A stretch of 64,000 nt of DNA from Clostridia bacterium (GCA_017447185.1 JAFSOC010000015.1:1-64000); one strand, 5' to 3'; positions 1-8,848 are shown, numbered from the stretch's first letter. A program made the numbers and translations. Notes: a model not told the origin generated them from the sequence alone.

Positions 1-74
1 ATACTTTTTCCTTCTTTGAAGTGTTCGTCAATGATTTTTAAAATTTGATCTTCTGACAATTTCCTTTTTCGCAT
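1..74 (-). CDS. 5' end of an IS-type transposase/HTH protein (runs off the window)
   Basis: Only the first 24 codons are present; the frame reads leftward off the window edge. The visible N terminus is very basic (MRKRK) followed by LSEDQILKIIDEHFKEGKS. This matches the usual start of IS3-family OrfA helix-turn-helix proteins, which begin like M-R-K-[RS]-[RK]-F-[ST]-E-E-Q-I-[IV]-x-I-L. The stretch is clearly poorer in GC than the genes to its right, which fits recent mobility. The upstream DNA folds into a hairpin covering its ribosome site. The OrfA assignment rests on a short similarity, and another small HTH protein is possible. Confidence 0.5.
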   Translation of the reverse strand, partial: MRKRKLSEDQILKIIDEHFKEGKS

Positions 75-82
75 ATAAGATT

Positions 83-131
83 GCTCCCTCCATGTGACAG
101 TTTTTGTTTTCCTGTCTTTCATAGAGGGAGC
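83..131 (-). promoter_or_regulatory. Hairpin sequestering the ribosome site of the transposase-like gene
   Basis: Arms 83-90 (GCTCCCTC) and 124-131 (GAGGGAGC) are perfectly complementary. They are extended inward by CATG/TCATAG pairing and by GACAG (96-100) with CTGTC (112-116). The GGAGGGAGC that would serve the gene starting at 74 lies in one arm. Many insertion sequences hide their start site this way when transcribed from outside; applying that here is inference. Confidence 0.5.
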
Positions 132-147
132 ATATCAAAATGGCCAG

Positions 148-196
148 CAAGAAAAAAATTTTTATTTTCCGTCTTTCAGCACGGAAAGACGGAAAA
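148..196 (-). terminator. Intrinsic terminator overlapping the 3' end of the 162-809 gene
   Basis: Perfect 13-bp stem, TTTTCCGTCTTTC (165-177) and GAAAGACGGAAAA (184-196), followed on the minus strand by TAAAAATTTTTTTC. The stem encodes the last residues of the gene and its stop codon. Confidence 0.75.
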
Positions 197-809
197 CGAC
201 GATCAGGAGAATGTAGCAGACGGTCTTGGGCAGCATCAGCATACCCAGGATCGGAACGGCGCTGGCGCCCACGGCCACAGGGATATAGAACAGGAAGGAC
301 AGAAGGACAAAGAGCCAGACCAGGCGGAAACGGCGGTTTTCATTCCGGGTGCCGTAATACAGCGCGCAGATCATCGCACCGAGGATAACAAAGGGGATGT
401 TCCGGATGATACCCCAGGTCATGTCGCTGCTGTTCTGCAGCCAGCCGTTCTGCGGGAAGGCGCACAGGACGACGCGGACGGCAGCAAGAATCCAGACAGC
501 CGCGGTCACGTTCCGGTTTGCCGGCTTCCCGTAATAGCCGAGCCAGATATCATACATCAGGACGTAGAACACCGTCATCGTCACGGACGTGATGAGTTTG
601 CCGATGCCCAGCGCCGCCGTGAAATCTGCGGCTACAAAATAGTTGAGCACCCGGGGAACCAGGTGGAAAGCATCGCCGCAGCCCAGGATCAGGGCGGCCA
701 GGCCCATCTGCTTTCCGGTGCGGGTTTTTGCTTTGGCCAGCATCACGCATCCGCTGGCGATGGCGAAAATCAGGTACAGGATATCAAATGCCGATTCTCC
801 GTATTTCAT
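162..809 (-). CDS. Polytopic membrane protein of unknown function (215 aa)
   Basis: Hydrophobic protein with about six or seven predicted membrane segments spread over its whole length (near residues 8-25, 33-50, 65-85, 100-117, 132-150, 165-185 and 188-208) and short charged loops. I see no catalytic motif and do not recognise a family. The start is supported by AAAGGA nine bases upstream. The gene lies 33 bp downstream of the secreted protein at 843-1595 on the same strand, so the two are probably co-transcribed. An intrinsic terminator is built into its 3' end. Confidence 0.75.
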   Translation of the reverse strand: MKYGESAFDILYLIFAIASGCVMLAKAKTRTGKQMGLAALILGCGDAFHLVPRVLNYFVAADFTAALGIGKLITSVTMTVFYVLMYDIWLGYYGKPANRNVTAAVWILAAVRVVLCAFPQNGWLQNSSDMTWGIIRNIPFVILGAMICALYYGTRNENRRFRLVWLFVLLSFLFYIPVAVGASAVPILGMLMLPKTVCYILLIVVFRLSVLKDGK

Positions 810-842
810 GGGGTTTTATCCTTTCTTCAGTTACCGGTGCTG

Positions 843-1595
843 TCATTCGGCGGCGGCCCTGACATCAACGGCGTTTTCCACTTCTCCGGTTTCCATATTC
901 ACATGGACGGTATACCGCGGCAGTCCGACATCGATCAGGGAGACGACCCAGCAGAGCTTTCCCCCGCATTCGCCGGGAGCGACAGCGGCGTCGCTGCAGA
1001 ATTTACCCTCCATATAATTCCGGACGTGGACGTAGGCGATCCGTGCCGCCTGCTCCGCGGAAACGGCAGCCCGGGCAGGATCGAAGCCTTCAGCCTCCTC
1101 CGGGTCGGCCACAAACAGGAGCAGGTCATCCACCAGGATTACGGTTCCCCGGACATCGAAGATGGGTTCGCCATAGCCGTGGGGGCCGTTTTTGATGACA
1201 ACCAGCCGGTCCTCCGTGACGCTGTCCGGCAGGAAATTGTAATTATACCCATCCAGGATGTATTTTTTCTGCAGCACCGGATCATAGACGGTCATCTCCG
1301 TGCGGACCATGCCGCTGCCGAACATCCGTGTGCTGCAGAAATCCACACAGCCGTCCCCCGTGACATCAAACCAGAGGTATAACGGGCGGGGATTCTCCGT
1401 GATCGGAAACCGGATTTCCGTGCCGTCCGGGATAAACCTGATCTGCTGCAGGATGATCTCTTCCGCACTGAACCCGTGGGCGGCAAGGTTTTCCTCCGCG
1501 GTCTGATTCTCCTCCGCTCCGGCGGCGGAAAGGCAGAGGACCCAGATCAGAATCCCGAGCCATCCGGCAATCTGCTTCAATCTTCTTCCGGTCAT
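843..1595 (-). CDS. Secreted protein of unknown function, PepSY-like C terminus
   Basis: 250 aa. Residues 1-27 form a signal peptide (basic start, hydrophobic run, AGAEE cleavage region). The body has alternating beta-rich segments and several acidic patches. The last 70 residues (ARIAYVHVRNYMEG ... RYTVHVNMETGEVENA) resemble PepSY-type domains, where a helix precedes strands ending in V-x-x-x-T-G-E-[VI]. This is a shape-level match only. AGGAGG lies eight bases upstream of the ATG. It is the likely first gene of a two-gene unit with the membrane protein at 162-809. Confidence 0.7.
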   Translation of the reverse strand: MTGRRLKQIAGWLGILIWVLCLSAAGAEENQTAEENLAAHGFSAEEIILQQIRFIPDGTEIRFPITENPRPLYLWFDVTGDGCVDFCSTRMFGSGMVRTEMTVYDPVLQKKYILDGYNYNFLPDSVTEDRLVVIKNGPHGYGEPIFDVRGTVILVDDLLLFVADPEEAEGFDPARAAVSAEQAARIAYVHVRNYMEGKFCSDAAVAPGECGGKLCWVVSLIDVGLPRYTVHVNMETGEVENAVDVRAAAE

Positions 1596-1671
1596 TGTTT
1601 CAGCCTCCTGGAATCATTACACATTATTCTATCATGAATGGACCGATTCGGGAAAGGGGAGCGCAGGACCC

Positions 1672-1700
1672 AAAGAAAAAGCAGGGCTTTCGCCCTGCTT
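1672..1700 (-). terminator. Terminator of the 1721-4900 gene
   Basis: Stem AGCAGGGC (1680-1687) / GCCCTGCT (1692-1699) with loop TTTC. On the minus strand it is followed by TTTTTCTTTG. It lies about 20 bp past the stop codon. Confidence 0.85.
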
Positions 1701-1720
1701 CATGTGTTTCACCTGTCCAA

Positions 1721-4700
1721 TCAGTAACCGATCTTGTCCAGCTTCACGAAGATTACCGGATGGGTTTTTCCGTCCTTGAAATACTTGTTGGTTTCGTATT
1801 CGCTCAGCTCGGTGATCTCGCCGTTCAGGATGCCGGCCATTTCGTCTTCCGTGAAGGCTTCCCTGGCGAAATCATCCGGAATGCTGTCAATGCCGCTGAT
1901 CAGGGCCAGCCGCGCATAACCGTTGCTGACGCTCATGCAGCGCCACTCGAGGTCTTCCTTCGTCTTGTCGCCGTCGAAGTCATAGTGGCCGTACCGGATG
2001 GTTTTGCCGTCTGCCTGGTGCGCCTTGCGGACAATCGTCGCGCTGATGGTTACGCCGCCGCCGCGCTTCACGATGACTGTCCAGGTGCCGTCGCCGTTGT
2101 CAATCAGTTCCGCCACATCGCCGGCATTCACGCCGGTGATCCTGTAGCCCTTCTTCGCGGAAACCGTCACGCCGATCTCGTCGCCTTCATGGGCGAGAAG
2201 CAGGTCATTGACCGAGTCATAGGTCACGCCGGTCAGGTCGATATTGCCGTTCTTGTTGTCTTCCACCTTGATGATGTACTGGATGTACTTGGCCAGTTCC
2301 CCCACCAGTTCCTCAGACGCTTCGGGGGAGAGGTATCCGCCGGTCAGCCGCCGGGTCTCAGCGTATTCCTGGCCATCTTCCGTCCAGTTCACATCCACGT
2401 CACTGGCCGAGATCTGCGCAGCCACCTGGAAGTATTCTCCGTCAGTGGGCTTGATTTCGTAGATCTTGATATCCGGGAGATCAGGAAGTTCGACGGTTTC
2501 ACTTTCGCTGATGTCCTGGCTCATCACCACCAGCAGCGGAATGCTGTCGCCTTTGGCACTGAGGGTGCCTTCGATGATCAGTTCACCGGTCGCTTTTTCG
2601 CCGGCTGCCGGGGCGCTGATTTCAACAACGCCGTCCCGGATGTCGCCAAATTCGAAATCTGCGAAGACTTTTTCTTTCGTTTCCTTCACAGCCTTTTCAT
2701 ATGCAGTGAGCTCTTCGTCATCGGCTTCTTCGTCTTCGGCGGCTTCTTTGTCCTCTTTCTTTTCTGTTTCGCTGTTATACACGTCGCCGCCGATCCGGAT
2801 GCTTGCGTTCGAGCCCATTTCAATCGCGGAATCCTTCTCAGAGGAAACGTTTCCGCAGACATTGATCTCGGTTTTACCGTAGGTGGAGATGGCTTCTTCA
2901 TCTTCAGCAGAAACATTTCCGCCAACGAAAACGGTGGATTCATCTTCAATGTATTCGAGCTCGCCGGTTTCCGGATCTGTGTATGTGCACGGTTTGGCGC
3001 TGATACCTTCGTTTGCGGTCACATCGCCGAGGACGGCCACCCCGGACTTCCCGGTAACATTTATGCCTGTTCCGCCCTCGGCTGTGACGTCCCCTTCAAC
3101 CGTAACCAAAGCAGTGGTCAGGGGCCAGTACCAGGTACCTTTTTCTTCATCGTACGCAGAACCCTGCGTCACCCGGATGCCTCTGTCACTGCCGTTCACA
3201 TTCTGGCTGACCGTCACGACCGAATTGCCGCTGGCCAGGATCGCTGTTCCAACATAGCGCGTTTCATCCTCGCCGTCTTCACCCTCGACGGTGATTGCAT
3301 AACCGGCGTTGACGGCTCCGTCGACATTCACGGTGGTTTCGTTCCGGGAGATCACGCCATATGTTTTACCGTTGACGTCTCCCCCCACCGTTACGCTGGC
3401 GTATCCTTCCACCACCACGCCGGTGCCATGCACGGCGCTCACATCGGCCATGACGGTGGTTTCGGAACGGTTGGGCCTTACTTCTTCGGAATCGCCGTAT
3501 ACATAATCATTCAGGGCAACCACACCGTAATTCGCGGATTCAACCTCTCCGCCAACGAAAACGGTGGATTTGCCGTTTGCAAAAATACCGGATCCCACCG
3601 GGTTGTCTGTGTCGAAGTCATGGCCCGCGTAAACAGCGCCGTCCACCTCTACAACCGCATTATCGTCTGTATCGACGCCGATGCTGTAGGCTTCCACGTA
3701 GCCGGCAGAAACTGTGCTGTCTTCAAAAGCCTGAATACCTTCGCCCTCGGCAGTATACACACCGCCGACCACGGAAACGGAGGATTTACCGGTGGCCTGG
3801 ATCGCATGTCCATCGCTTTCAAGGTCGCCGGCGACGGTAACATGGGCCTGATCTTCCGTGCTGATGCCCTTATCGTTCTCGGAGACGACATTTCCTCCCA
3901 CGGAAATATACGCATCACCGGTTGCGGTGATGGCAGTCTTGTTGCTCATGACATTGCCGCCAACCGTGATGTCCGCTTCGCTCTCCGCAACGATTCCCTG
4001 ACCGTGCCCGGCAGCGACATCGCCATCCACGGTGATCACAGACTCGTTGGGGATCGGAATATCTTCATACGTTTCCAAGTCCACGGTTGTTGTATCCGGG
4101 GTCACAATGCCGTCGTTTACGCTGTTCGCATCCCCGGAAACTTCCACCTTGCCGCTGCCGGTGGCCTTGATGGCCTGGCCCTTGTATTCAATCTTTTCTG
4201 TGCCGCCCGGGAAAACGGTTTTGTCCGCATAGCCGCCGTTCACATTTCCAAGCACCTCGATATGGGCGTTGTCTTCCGCAAGCACGCCTTCCGAGTAGCC
4301 CTTTACATTCTTGCCGACGATCACCAGACTGTCATCCTCTGCCTGGACGCCGGAGCCGATATGATAGGTCGTTTTCGATCCGTCAGGATCTTCGTAGGAA
4401 GCCTCCATGCCGCTTTCCACGGTGCCGGCGGCAACAACAGCGGATTCGCCGCCCGCATGGATACCGATGATGGCACTCGTTACATCACCGGTGGCAAATA
4501 CACTGGAAGTGTTTGTGATCATGGATTCTGTTTCTTTATCGTAGAAATTCGGCGTGGCGATGCCCATGGCAGTTTTTTCGCTGCCGACGTTTCCGTTCAC
4601 GGTGGCGGCGTTTTCCCCGCCCTCCATCCGGAGCTGACCTGCAACTTCACCGTTGACGGTCAGCATGGCACCGCTGGGCTCAAACACGATTTCATCTTTC

Positions 4701-4900
4701 ACGTCCCCGGTGATGGTATAGGTTTTACCATCCGGGTATTCTTCCAGTACGCCGGCGTCGTAGGCGCCTTCGTACAGCACATTGCCTTCCTGGTCTTCCA
4801 CAACAATGATCGGAGCCAGGCCCGTTTCGCCTTCCGCGAATACGAGGCCGCCGGTCAGGACCATCGATAAGGCAAGAATCAAAGCTAAAATTTTCTTCAC
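1721..4900 (-). CDS. Large secreted beta-helix-type repeat protein (1059 aa)
   Basis: GTG start preceded by AGGAGG at eight bases. A signal peptide covers residues 1-22 (MKKILALILALSMVLTGGL then VFAEGE). Residues about 60-690 consist of some two dozen degenerate repeats of about 20-25 residues with the pattern V-x-V-x-G-[ND/G]-V-x-[SA]-x-x-x-G-I-x-A-x-[GD]-x-[SA]-x-[VI]. Such spacing is typical of a right-handed parallel beta-helix. A Lys/Glu/Asp-rich linker follows (about 690-740). Next comes a folded region containing YIIKVEDNKNG and VIVKRGGGVTISA, then a unique C terminus. The same layout, including the YI[IV]KV...RGGG domain, recurs in the protein at 12004-15594, so the two are paralogues. 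I see no LPXTG, SLH or other anchor. Probably extracellular or cell-surface; function unknown. Confidence 0.85.
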   Translation of the reverse strand: MKKILALILALSMVLTGGLVFAEGETGLAPIIVVEDQEGNVLYEGAYDAGVLEEYPDGKTYTITGDVKDEIVFEPSGAMLTVNGEVAGQLRMEGGENAATVNGNVGSEKTAMGIATPNFYDKETESMITNTSSVFATGDVTSAIIGIHAGGESAVVAAGTVESGMEASYEDPDGSKTTYHIGSGVQAEDDSLVIVGKNVKGYSEGVLAEDNAHIEVLGNVNGGYADKTVFPGGTEKIEYKGQAIKATGSGKVEVSGDANSVNDGIVTPDTTTVDLETYEDIPIPNESVITVDGDVAAGHGQGIVAESEADITVGGNVMSNKTAITATGDAYISVGGNVVSENDKGISTEDQAHVTVAGDLESDGHAIQATGKSSVSVVGGVYTAEGEGIQAFEDSTVSAGYVEAYSIGVDTDDNAVVEVDGAVYAGHDFDTDNPVGSGIFANGKSTVFVGGEVESANYGVVALNDYVYGDSEEVRPNRSETTVMADVSAVHGTGVVVEGYASVTVGGDVNGKTYGVISRNETTVNVDGAVNAGYAITVEGEDGEDETRYVGTAILASGNSVVTVSQNVNGSDRGIRVTQGSAYDEEKGTWYWPLTTALVTVEGDVTAEGGTGINVTGKSGVAVLGDVTANEGISAKPCTYTDPETGELEYIEDESTVFVGGNVSAEDEEAISTYGKTEINVCGNVSSEKDSAIEMGSNASIRIGGDVYNSETEKKEDKEAAEDEEADDEELTAYEKAVKETKEKVFADFEFGDIRDGVVEISAPAAGEKATGELIIEGTLSAKGDSIPLLVVMSQDISESETVELPDLPDIKIYEIKPTDGEYFQVAAQISASDVDVNWTEDGQEYAETRRLTGGYLSPEASEELVGELAKYIQYIIKVEDNKNGNIDLTGVTYDSVNDLLLAHEGDEIGVTVSAKKGYRITGVNAGDVAELIDNGDGTWTVIVKRGGGVTISATIVRKAHQADGKTIRYGHYDFDGDKTKEDLEWRCMSVSNGYARLALISGIDSIPDDFAREAFTEDEMAGILNGEITELSEYETNKYFKDGKTHPVIFVKLDKIGY

Positions 4901-4962
4901 GTTTTTTTCCTCCTGTTTATTTGGGGTTGCCGGATTGTATGGATTTGTTTGGCAGATGAGTT

Positions 4963-4992
4963 ATATTAATGCGGATGGGGCTGATTTGTCAA
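4963..4992 (-). promoter_or_regulatory. Promoter of the 1721-4900 gene
   Basis: Minus-strand TTGACA (4987-4992), 18-bp spacer, TAATAT (4963-4968). It lies 62 bp upstream of the GTG start. Confidence 0.65.
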
Positions 4993-5043
4993 ATCCTTAA
5001 GATCATGGGAATCTGGAAATGCATTTTTATACTGTTCCTGTGA

Positions 5044-5073
5044 TTGCTGTCCCGGAGGGGAAGGTGATATAAT
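5044..5073 (+). promoter_or_regulatory. Promoter of the VOC gene
   Basis: TTGCTG (5044-5049), 18-bp spacer, TATAAT (5068-5073) with an extended TGA just before it. Confidence 0.65.
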
Positions 5074-5118
5074 AAGGCAGACTCACGCAAAGAAAAAAAT
5101 ATATACAGGAGGCGCACC

Positions 5119-5547
5119 GTGACACAGGGAATCGCACACGTAGCATTCAATGTAAAAGACATGGACAAAACCATCGCTTTCTATGAGAACACGCTGGGGT
5201 TCAAAAAAGCCTTCGACATCCAGCGCCCGGAGAACGGGGAACCGTGGATCGTATATGTTTACGGCGGGGGCGGACAGTTCATCGAGCTGTTCTACGGCGG
5301 GACAAAGGAAATCCCGTACAAAGATGAGAACATCGGGTTCTTCCATATCTGCGTCGCCGTGGATGATATCCAGGAAGCCTGGAAGAAGGTGCTGGAAACC
5401 GGAGCTCCCCAGGATGATCCGCCCAAGCAGGGTGCGGATTTCAACTGGCAATGCTGGACCCACGATCCGGACGGGAACAAGATTGAACTGATGCAGATCA
5501 GCAAGGACAGTCCCCAGATGAAATTCACCGAAAGCTGCAAAGGCTGA
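5119..5547 (+). CDS. VOC-superfamily (glyoxalase I-like) metalloprotein
   Basis: 142 aa, GTG start with AGGAGG six bases upstream. Two beta-alpha-beta-beta-beta modules, each opening with a histidine-bearing strand (IAHVAFNVKDMD and FFHICVAVDDI). The likely metal ligands of the glyoxalase I fold are present: His7, Glu56 (FIELF), His76 and Glu123 (NKIELMQ). The length is normal for lactoylglutathione-lyase-like proteins, which isomerise or detoxify 2-oxoaldehyde adducts. Clostridia often lack glutathione, so the true substrate is unknown. The gene is monocistronic, with its own promoter and a strong terminator. Confidence 0.85.
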   Translation: MTQGIAHVAFNVKDMDKTIAFYENTLGFKKAFDIQRPENGEPWIVYVYGGGGQFIELFYGGTKEIPYKDENIGFFHICVAVDDIQEAWKKVLETGAPQDDPPKQGADFNWQCWTHDPDGNKIELMQISKDSPQMKFTESCKG

Positions 5548-5560
5548 AGAAGCAAAAAAC

Positions 5561-5620
5561 GGAGTTGTCTCAAAATGATCTGAGAGGATCATAAGAGGCA
5601 ACTCCTTTGCTTTCTTTACT
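5561..5620 (+). terminator. Terminator between convergent genes
   Basis: GGAGTTGTCTC (5561-5571) pairs with GAGGCAACTCC (5595-5605), with one G-T wobble. TTTGCTTTCTTT follows. It serves the VOC gene and may also stop the leftward 5616-5849 gene. Confidence 0.85.
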
Positions 5621-5849
5621 GATTGTCTTTGCTTTCTTCCCTGGCTTTCCTCGAGAGGGTGAAGTAATAGGTAAAGATCTCCGCCACGGTGATCACTGCC
5701 AGGAAAATGAGGCTGAAGGTGCCGAAAAACGCATCCTTTGCGGGCTTATGATCAATGAGCATACTGAAGACCAGGGCATAAATCAGATAGGTGCACAGCC
5801 CGAAGAGTATTCCCCGCAGAATGGCATTTTTCAGGATTTCCTTATTCAT
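5616..5849 (-). CDS. Small two-helix membrane protein (77 aa)
   Basis: Two hydrophobic segments (about residues 14-33 and 43-63) are followed by a basic, charged tail ending SRKAREESKDNQ. No family was recognised. The stop codon sits just beyond the shared terminator at 5561-5620. It lies 90 bp downstream of the inositol-phosphatase gene on the same strand and could be co-transcribed with it. Confidence 0.6.
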   Translation of the reverse strand: MNKEILKNAILRGILFGLCTYLIYALVFSMLIDHKPAKDAFFGTFSLIFLAVITVAEIFTYYFTLSRKAREESKDNQ

Positions 5850-5939
5850 GGGCTTCTTTCATCCTCCCGTAATTTTTTGTATATCATAGCCTACAAAACG
5901 GCCCGGCGTCAAACCTGAAAATGCTCATACAGATGAGCC

Positions 5940-6710
5940 TTACAGGATGTTGCTGCGGAAAAGCTCCAGGGCTTTTTGCATGCAGAGGGGATTGGCAGCC
6001 AGGATGGCGGCGGAAAGATCGTAATCCATTTTGCCGCCTTCCAGGGGCATCTGTATTTCTCCGCCCGCTTCCTGCACGATGAGGCTGCCGGCGGCATAAT
6101 CCCAGGGTTTCAGCCGCAGCTCGAAGTAGATATCGTGCCTTCCGCAGGCCAGGTAAGCCAGGTCCATGGCCGCGGAGCCGCTCCGGCGGATATCCGCGCA
6201 CCGGTGGAGGAACGCACCGGCCAGTTTCATACTGGCATCCTCCAGCTCCTCATAGTAAGGCGCGGTTCCGACGGCCACCAGCGCAGTGTCAAACGGGGTG
6301 GCGGATACATGGATCGGGCGGCCGTTGAGAAAAGCGCCGCCGCCGGCTTCGGCATAAAACAGTTCCTTCGTGAAGGGCTGCCAGATCAGGCCGGTGACCG
6401 GCTTCCTGTCCCTGCACAGCGCAATGGACACCGCGGAAAGACGGTAATCATGGATCATGTTGGTGGTGCCGTCCAGGGGATCCACGATCCAGGTGGGAGC
6501 GTCCGTCAGGGCCTGGTTTTCCTTTTCCTCCCCGATAAACGCGGATCCGGGAAGCAGCTGTAAGAGCTTCTCCTCCAGGAAGGCCTGGACCTTACAGTCG
6601 ATGTTTGTGACATAGTTGGCGTGGCCTTTCTTGCTGACCACGTCCGTCAGCTCATCCTGGCGGAAAAACGCGCCTGCTTCCTGCGCAATCTGAATCAGCC
6701 TGTCTTTCAT
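5940..6710 (-). CDS. Inositol monophosphatase-family phosphatase
   Basis: 256 aa, the usual length for the IMPase/SuhB/CysQ superfamily. The metal-binding signatures are complete: GEE (Glu61-Glu62), DPLDGTTN (77-84) and KPWDYAAGSL with Asp204. These enzymes remove phosphate from inositol phosphates, 3'-phosphoadenosine phosphates or sugar phosphates using Mg2+, and they are cytosolic. Sequence alone does not settle the substrate. GGAGG lies six bases before the ATG. Divergent from the diguanylate cyclase at 6883. Confidence 0.9.
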   Translation of the reverse strand: MKDRLIQIAQEAGAFFRQDELTDVVSKKGHANYVTNIDCKVQAFLEEKLLQLLPGSAFIGEEKENQALTDAPTWIVDPLDGTTNMIHDYRLSAVSIALCRDRKPVTGLIWQPFTKELFYAEAGGGAFLNGRPIHVSATPFDTALVAVGTAPYYEELEDASMKLAGAFLHRCADIRRSGSAAMDLAYLACGRHDIYFELRLKPWDYAAGSLIVQEAGGEIQMPLEGGKMDYDLSAAILAANPLCMQKALELFRSNIL

Positions 6711-6812
6711 AGATATCCTCCGGTTTTAAATTACGGGGGTATCATAACACAATTAAACGGTGAAAAAAAGCTGCCCATCAGGGGCGAAAAAGGGCGGGAA
6801 TCCTCCGGAAAC

Positions 6813-6841
6813 TTGAAAAAAAGGGGGAAATATGGTATAAA
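6813..6841 (+). promoter_or_regulatory. Promoter of the 6883 diguanylate cyclase gene
   Basis: TTGAAA (6813-6818), 17-bp spacer, TATAAA (6836-6841). Transcription would begin near 6848, which excludes an upstream ATG at 6841 as the start. Confidence 0.7.
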
Positions 6842-6882
6842 TGCGGACTGTATCCGATATTTACATACTCCCGGAGGGAAAC

Positions 6883-8262
6883 ATGCAGACACCCGCAGAA
6901 GCCAGGAAAGGACTTTCTCTGAAAACCGTATCGATTCTGATGATGGCCGTTTCGCTGGTCATTACGGTTGTGCTGCTGATTACGGGTATCCAGACCTTCC
7001 GGAGCTTTGGAAACATGGAAAAATCGACCGAGGACTATATCAGCCTGGCGGAAGCCGCCAATGAGCTGATGGCAGCCTCGGACTACCTTACGGAAGAAGT
7101 GCAGTGCTACACGGTAATGGGCGACAGGACCCACCTGGACCGATACTTTGAGGAGGCGGACGTCACCCGCCGCAGGGAGCATGCCCTGGTGACCATGCAG
7201 GAGGCCCTGCCGCATTCTTCGGCCCTGGAGGAACTGAAACGGGGCATGATGGAATCCGTGTCCCTGATGGACCGGGAATTCTACGCCATGCGCCTGATGC
7301 TGGAAGCCCGGGGCGACACGGATATGCCGGAAGCGGTAAAGAATGTGGAACTGCGGGAAGGAGACAGCGCCCTTTCCGCGGAGGAAAAAATCGCCAAGGC
7401 CCGGAGCATGGTGCATGACGAGGCGTATTACACGAAGAAAAGCCGGATCCGGGTGAATATGGACCGGTGCATTGAAGCCCTGAAGAACGACACCCATGGC
7501 ACGCAGCAGGAAATGGAAGACAAAGCCCGGCGGGACCTGATCTGGATGGTGATCCTTGTGTTCACCCAGTCAGCCGCCATGATCACCATGATCTGGATGA
7601 CCACCCACCTGGGGGTGAATCCGGTGCTGCAGGCAGTGGAACATATCAAAAAGGACCAGAAGCTGCCGATCGTCGGGGCCTCTGAATTCCGCTACCTGGC
7701 CGGAACCTACAATGTGATGTACAACGCCTACAAGAAGAGCGTGGCGAACCTCAGCTTCAAGGCCTCCCACGACGAGCTCACCGGCGTTTACAACCGGGCG
7801 GGTTATGACCTGATTAAAACTTCCCTGGACATGAATTCCACCGCCCTGATGATCTTTGACGCGGACCAGTTCAAGCACATCAACGACCAGTACGGCCATG
7901 AAGCAGGGGATAAGACGCTGAAAAAGATCGCCGCGGTGCTCAAAAGGAACTTCCGCTCGGATGACTATATCTGCCGGATCGGCGGCGATGAATTCGTCGT
8001 GTTCATGGTGCATCCCACGGACCATCCGGAACGGCTGATCACGAAGAAAGTCAGGCGGATCAACCAGGAACTGAGTGAAGAGCAGGACGAACTGCCCCGG
8101 GTAACGCTCAGCGTCGGCGTTTCCTACCAGCCGGAAGGCGCGGATCCGGAAGAAATGTTCCGGCAGGCGGATGTTGCCCTCTATTACGTAAAGGAACACG
8201 GCCGGGACGGCTGCTGCTTCTATTCAGACGCACTGAAGGGGAAAACAAAGCCCCAGGCATAA
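6883..8262 (+). CDS. Membrane-bound diguanylate cyclase (GGDEF) with extracytoplasmic sensor
   Basis: 459 aa from the ATG at 6883, which has GGAGGG a few bases upstream. One membrane helix near residues 15-37 and a second near 210-235 flank a helical extracytoplasmic sensor region of about 170 residues (4HB/CHASE3-like by composition). The GGDEF domain occupies about 280-450. It has the intact GGDEF motif (367-371) and an RxxD inhibitory site (Arg358-Asp361) five residues before it. The enzyme should make c-di-GMP from two GTP and be subject to product inhibition. The next genes are an HPt protein and a permease-kinase, so the locus looks dedicated to signalling. Confidence 0.9.
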   Translation: MQTPAEARKGLSLKTVSILMMAVSLVITVVLLITGIQTFRSFGNMEKSTEDYISLAEAANELMAASDYLTEEVQCYTVMGDRTHLDRYFEEADVTRRREHALVTMQEALPHSSALEELKRGMMESVSLMDREFYAMRLMLEARGDTDMPEAVKNVELREGDSALSAEEKIAKARSMVHDEAYYTKKSRIRVNMDRCIEALKNDTHGTQQEMEDKARRDLIWMVILVFTQSAAMITMIWMTTHLGVNPVLQAVEHIKKDQKLPIVGASEFRYLAGTYNVMYNAYKKSVANLSFKASHDELTGVYNRAGYDLIKTSLDMNSTALMIFDADQFKHINDQYGHEAGDKTLKKIAAVLKRNFRSDDYICRIGGDEFVVFMVHPTDHPERLITKKVRRINQELSEEQDELPRVTLSVGVSYQPEGADPEEMFRQADVALYYVKEHGRDGCCFYSDALKGKTKPQA

Positions 8263-8340
8263 ATCATCTCTCAAAAAACCATACAAAGACAAGGAAAACG
8301 GCCATAAAAATTCTTTTCAAGCACTGGCTTTTTATGGTAA

Positions 8341-8346
8341 TATAAT
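8341..8346 (+). promoter_or_regulatory. -10 element upstream of the HPt gene, with a structured leader
   Basis: TATAAT at 8341-8346 preceded by ATGGTAA; the -35 is weak. The 120-nt leader can form GGCCCGCGGGCC followed by TTTTC (near 8378-8396), GGATGC/GCATCC (near 8416-8437) and an AGCC/GGCT hairpin just before the ribosome site. These may attenuate translation or transcription. Confidence 0.4.
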
Positions 8347-8473
8347 CTGTAATGTAAAAAGAAAGAATACCCATATGGCCCGCGGGCCTTTTCATTGGAT
8401 ATTCTGAGCAAAAAAACGGGATGCTTTTACACGCATCCGAGCCTTTATTTTCGGCTGAAAGGACTTTGCTTTT

Positions 8474-8848
8474 ATGACACTCCAGGAACTTTACGCAAGC
8501 GTCGGAGAAGATTACGAAGCGGCGATCCGCGTGATGCGGATGGACAAGCTGGTGGACAAGCATATCCGGCGGCTGCCGGGGAGCGGCGTGATGGAGCGCC
8601 TGAGCGCGGCGGGGGAAACCATGGACCCGACGGAGCTGTTTGAGGCGTCCCACGCCATGAAGGGCGTCTGCGGAAATCTTGGACTGGCCAATCTTTCCGC
8701 CGCGGTATCGGAGATCACAGAGGAATTCCGCCCGGGCAAAACGAGGAAGATGACGGACGCGGATGTGACTGAAAAACTGCAGTCGATTTCCGTCCGGTAC
8801 GCCGCAGTGGCGGAGGGCATCCGCAGCTATGAGGCATCAAACCCGTAA
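8474..8848 (+). CDS. Histidine phosphotransfer (HPt) protein
   Basis: 124 aa, all-helical, with the HPt signature H-A-M-K-G at residues 60-64 (phospho-accepting His60). AAAGGA lies ten bases before the ATG. HPt proteins carry phosphate from the receiver domain of a hybrid kinase to a response regulator. The next gene, 34 bp downstream, encodes a hybrid kinase ending in a receiver domain and no HPt of its own. This protein is therefore the obvious partner, and may also serve the other hybrid kinases in the window. Cytosolic. The terminal response regulator is not in the immediate neighbourhood. Confidence 0.88.
   Translation: MTLQELYASVGEDYEAAIRVMRMDKLVDKHIRRLPGSGVMERLSAAGETMDPTELFEASHAMKGVCGNLGLANLSAAVSEITEEFRPGKTRKMTDADVTEKLQSISVRYAAVAEGIRSYEASNP

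Noticed and set aside
1595-4870. Plus-strand open frame of over 1000 codons antisense to the beta-helix protein
   Set aside because: No ribosome site or signal, His/Phe/Gly-rich nonsense composition. It is a by-product of repetitive GC-rich codons on the other strand, which has a signal peptide, promoter and terminator.
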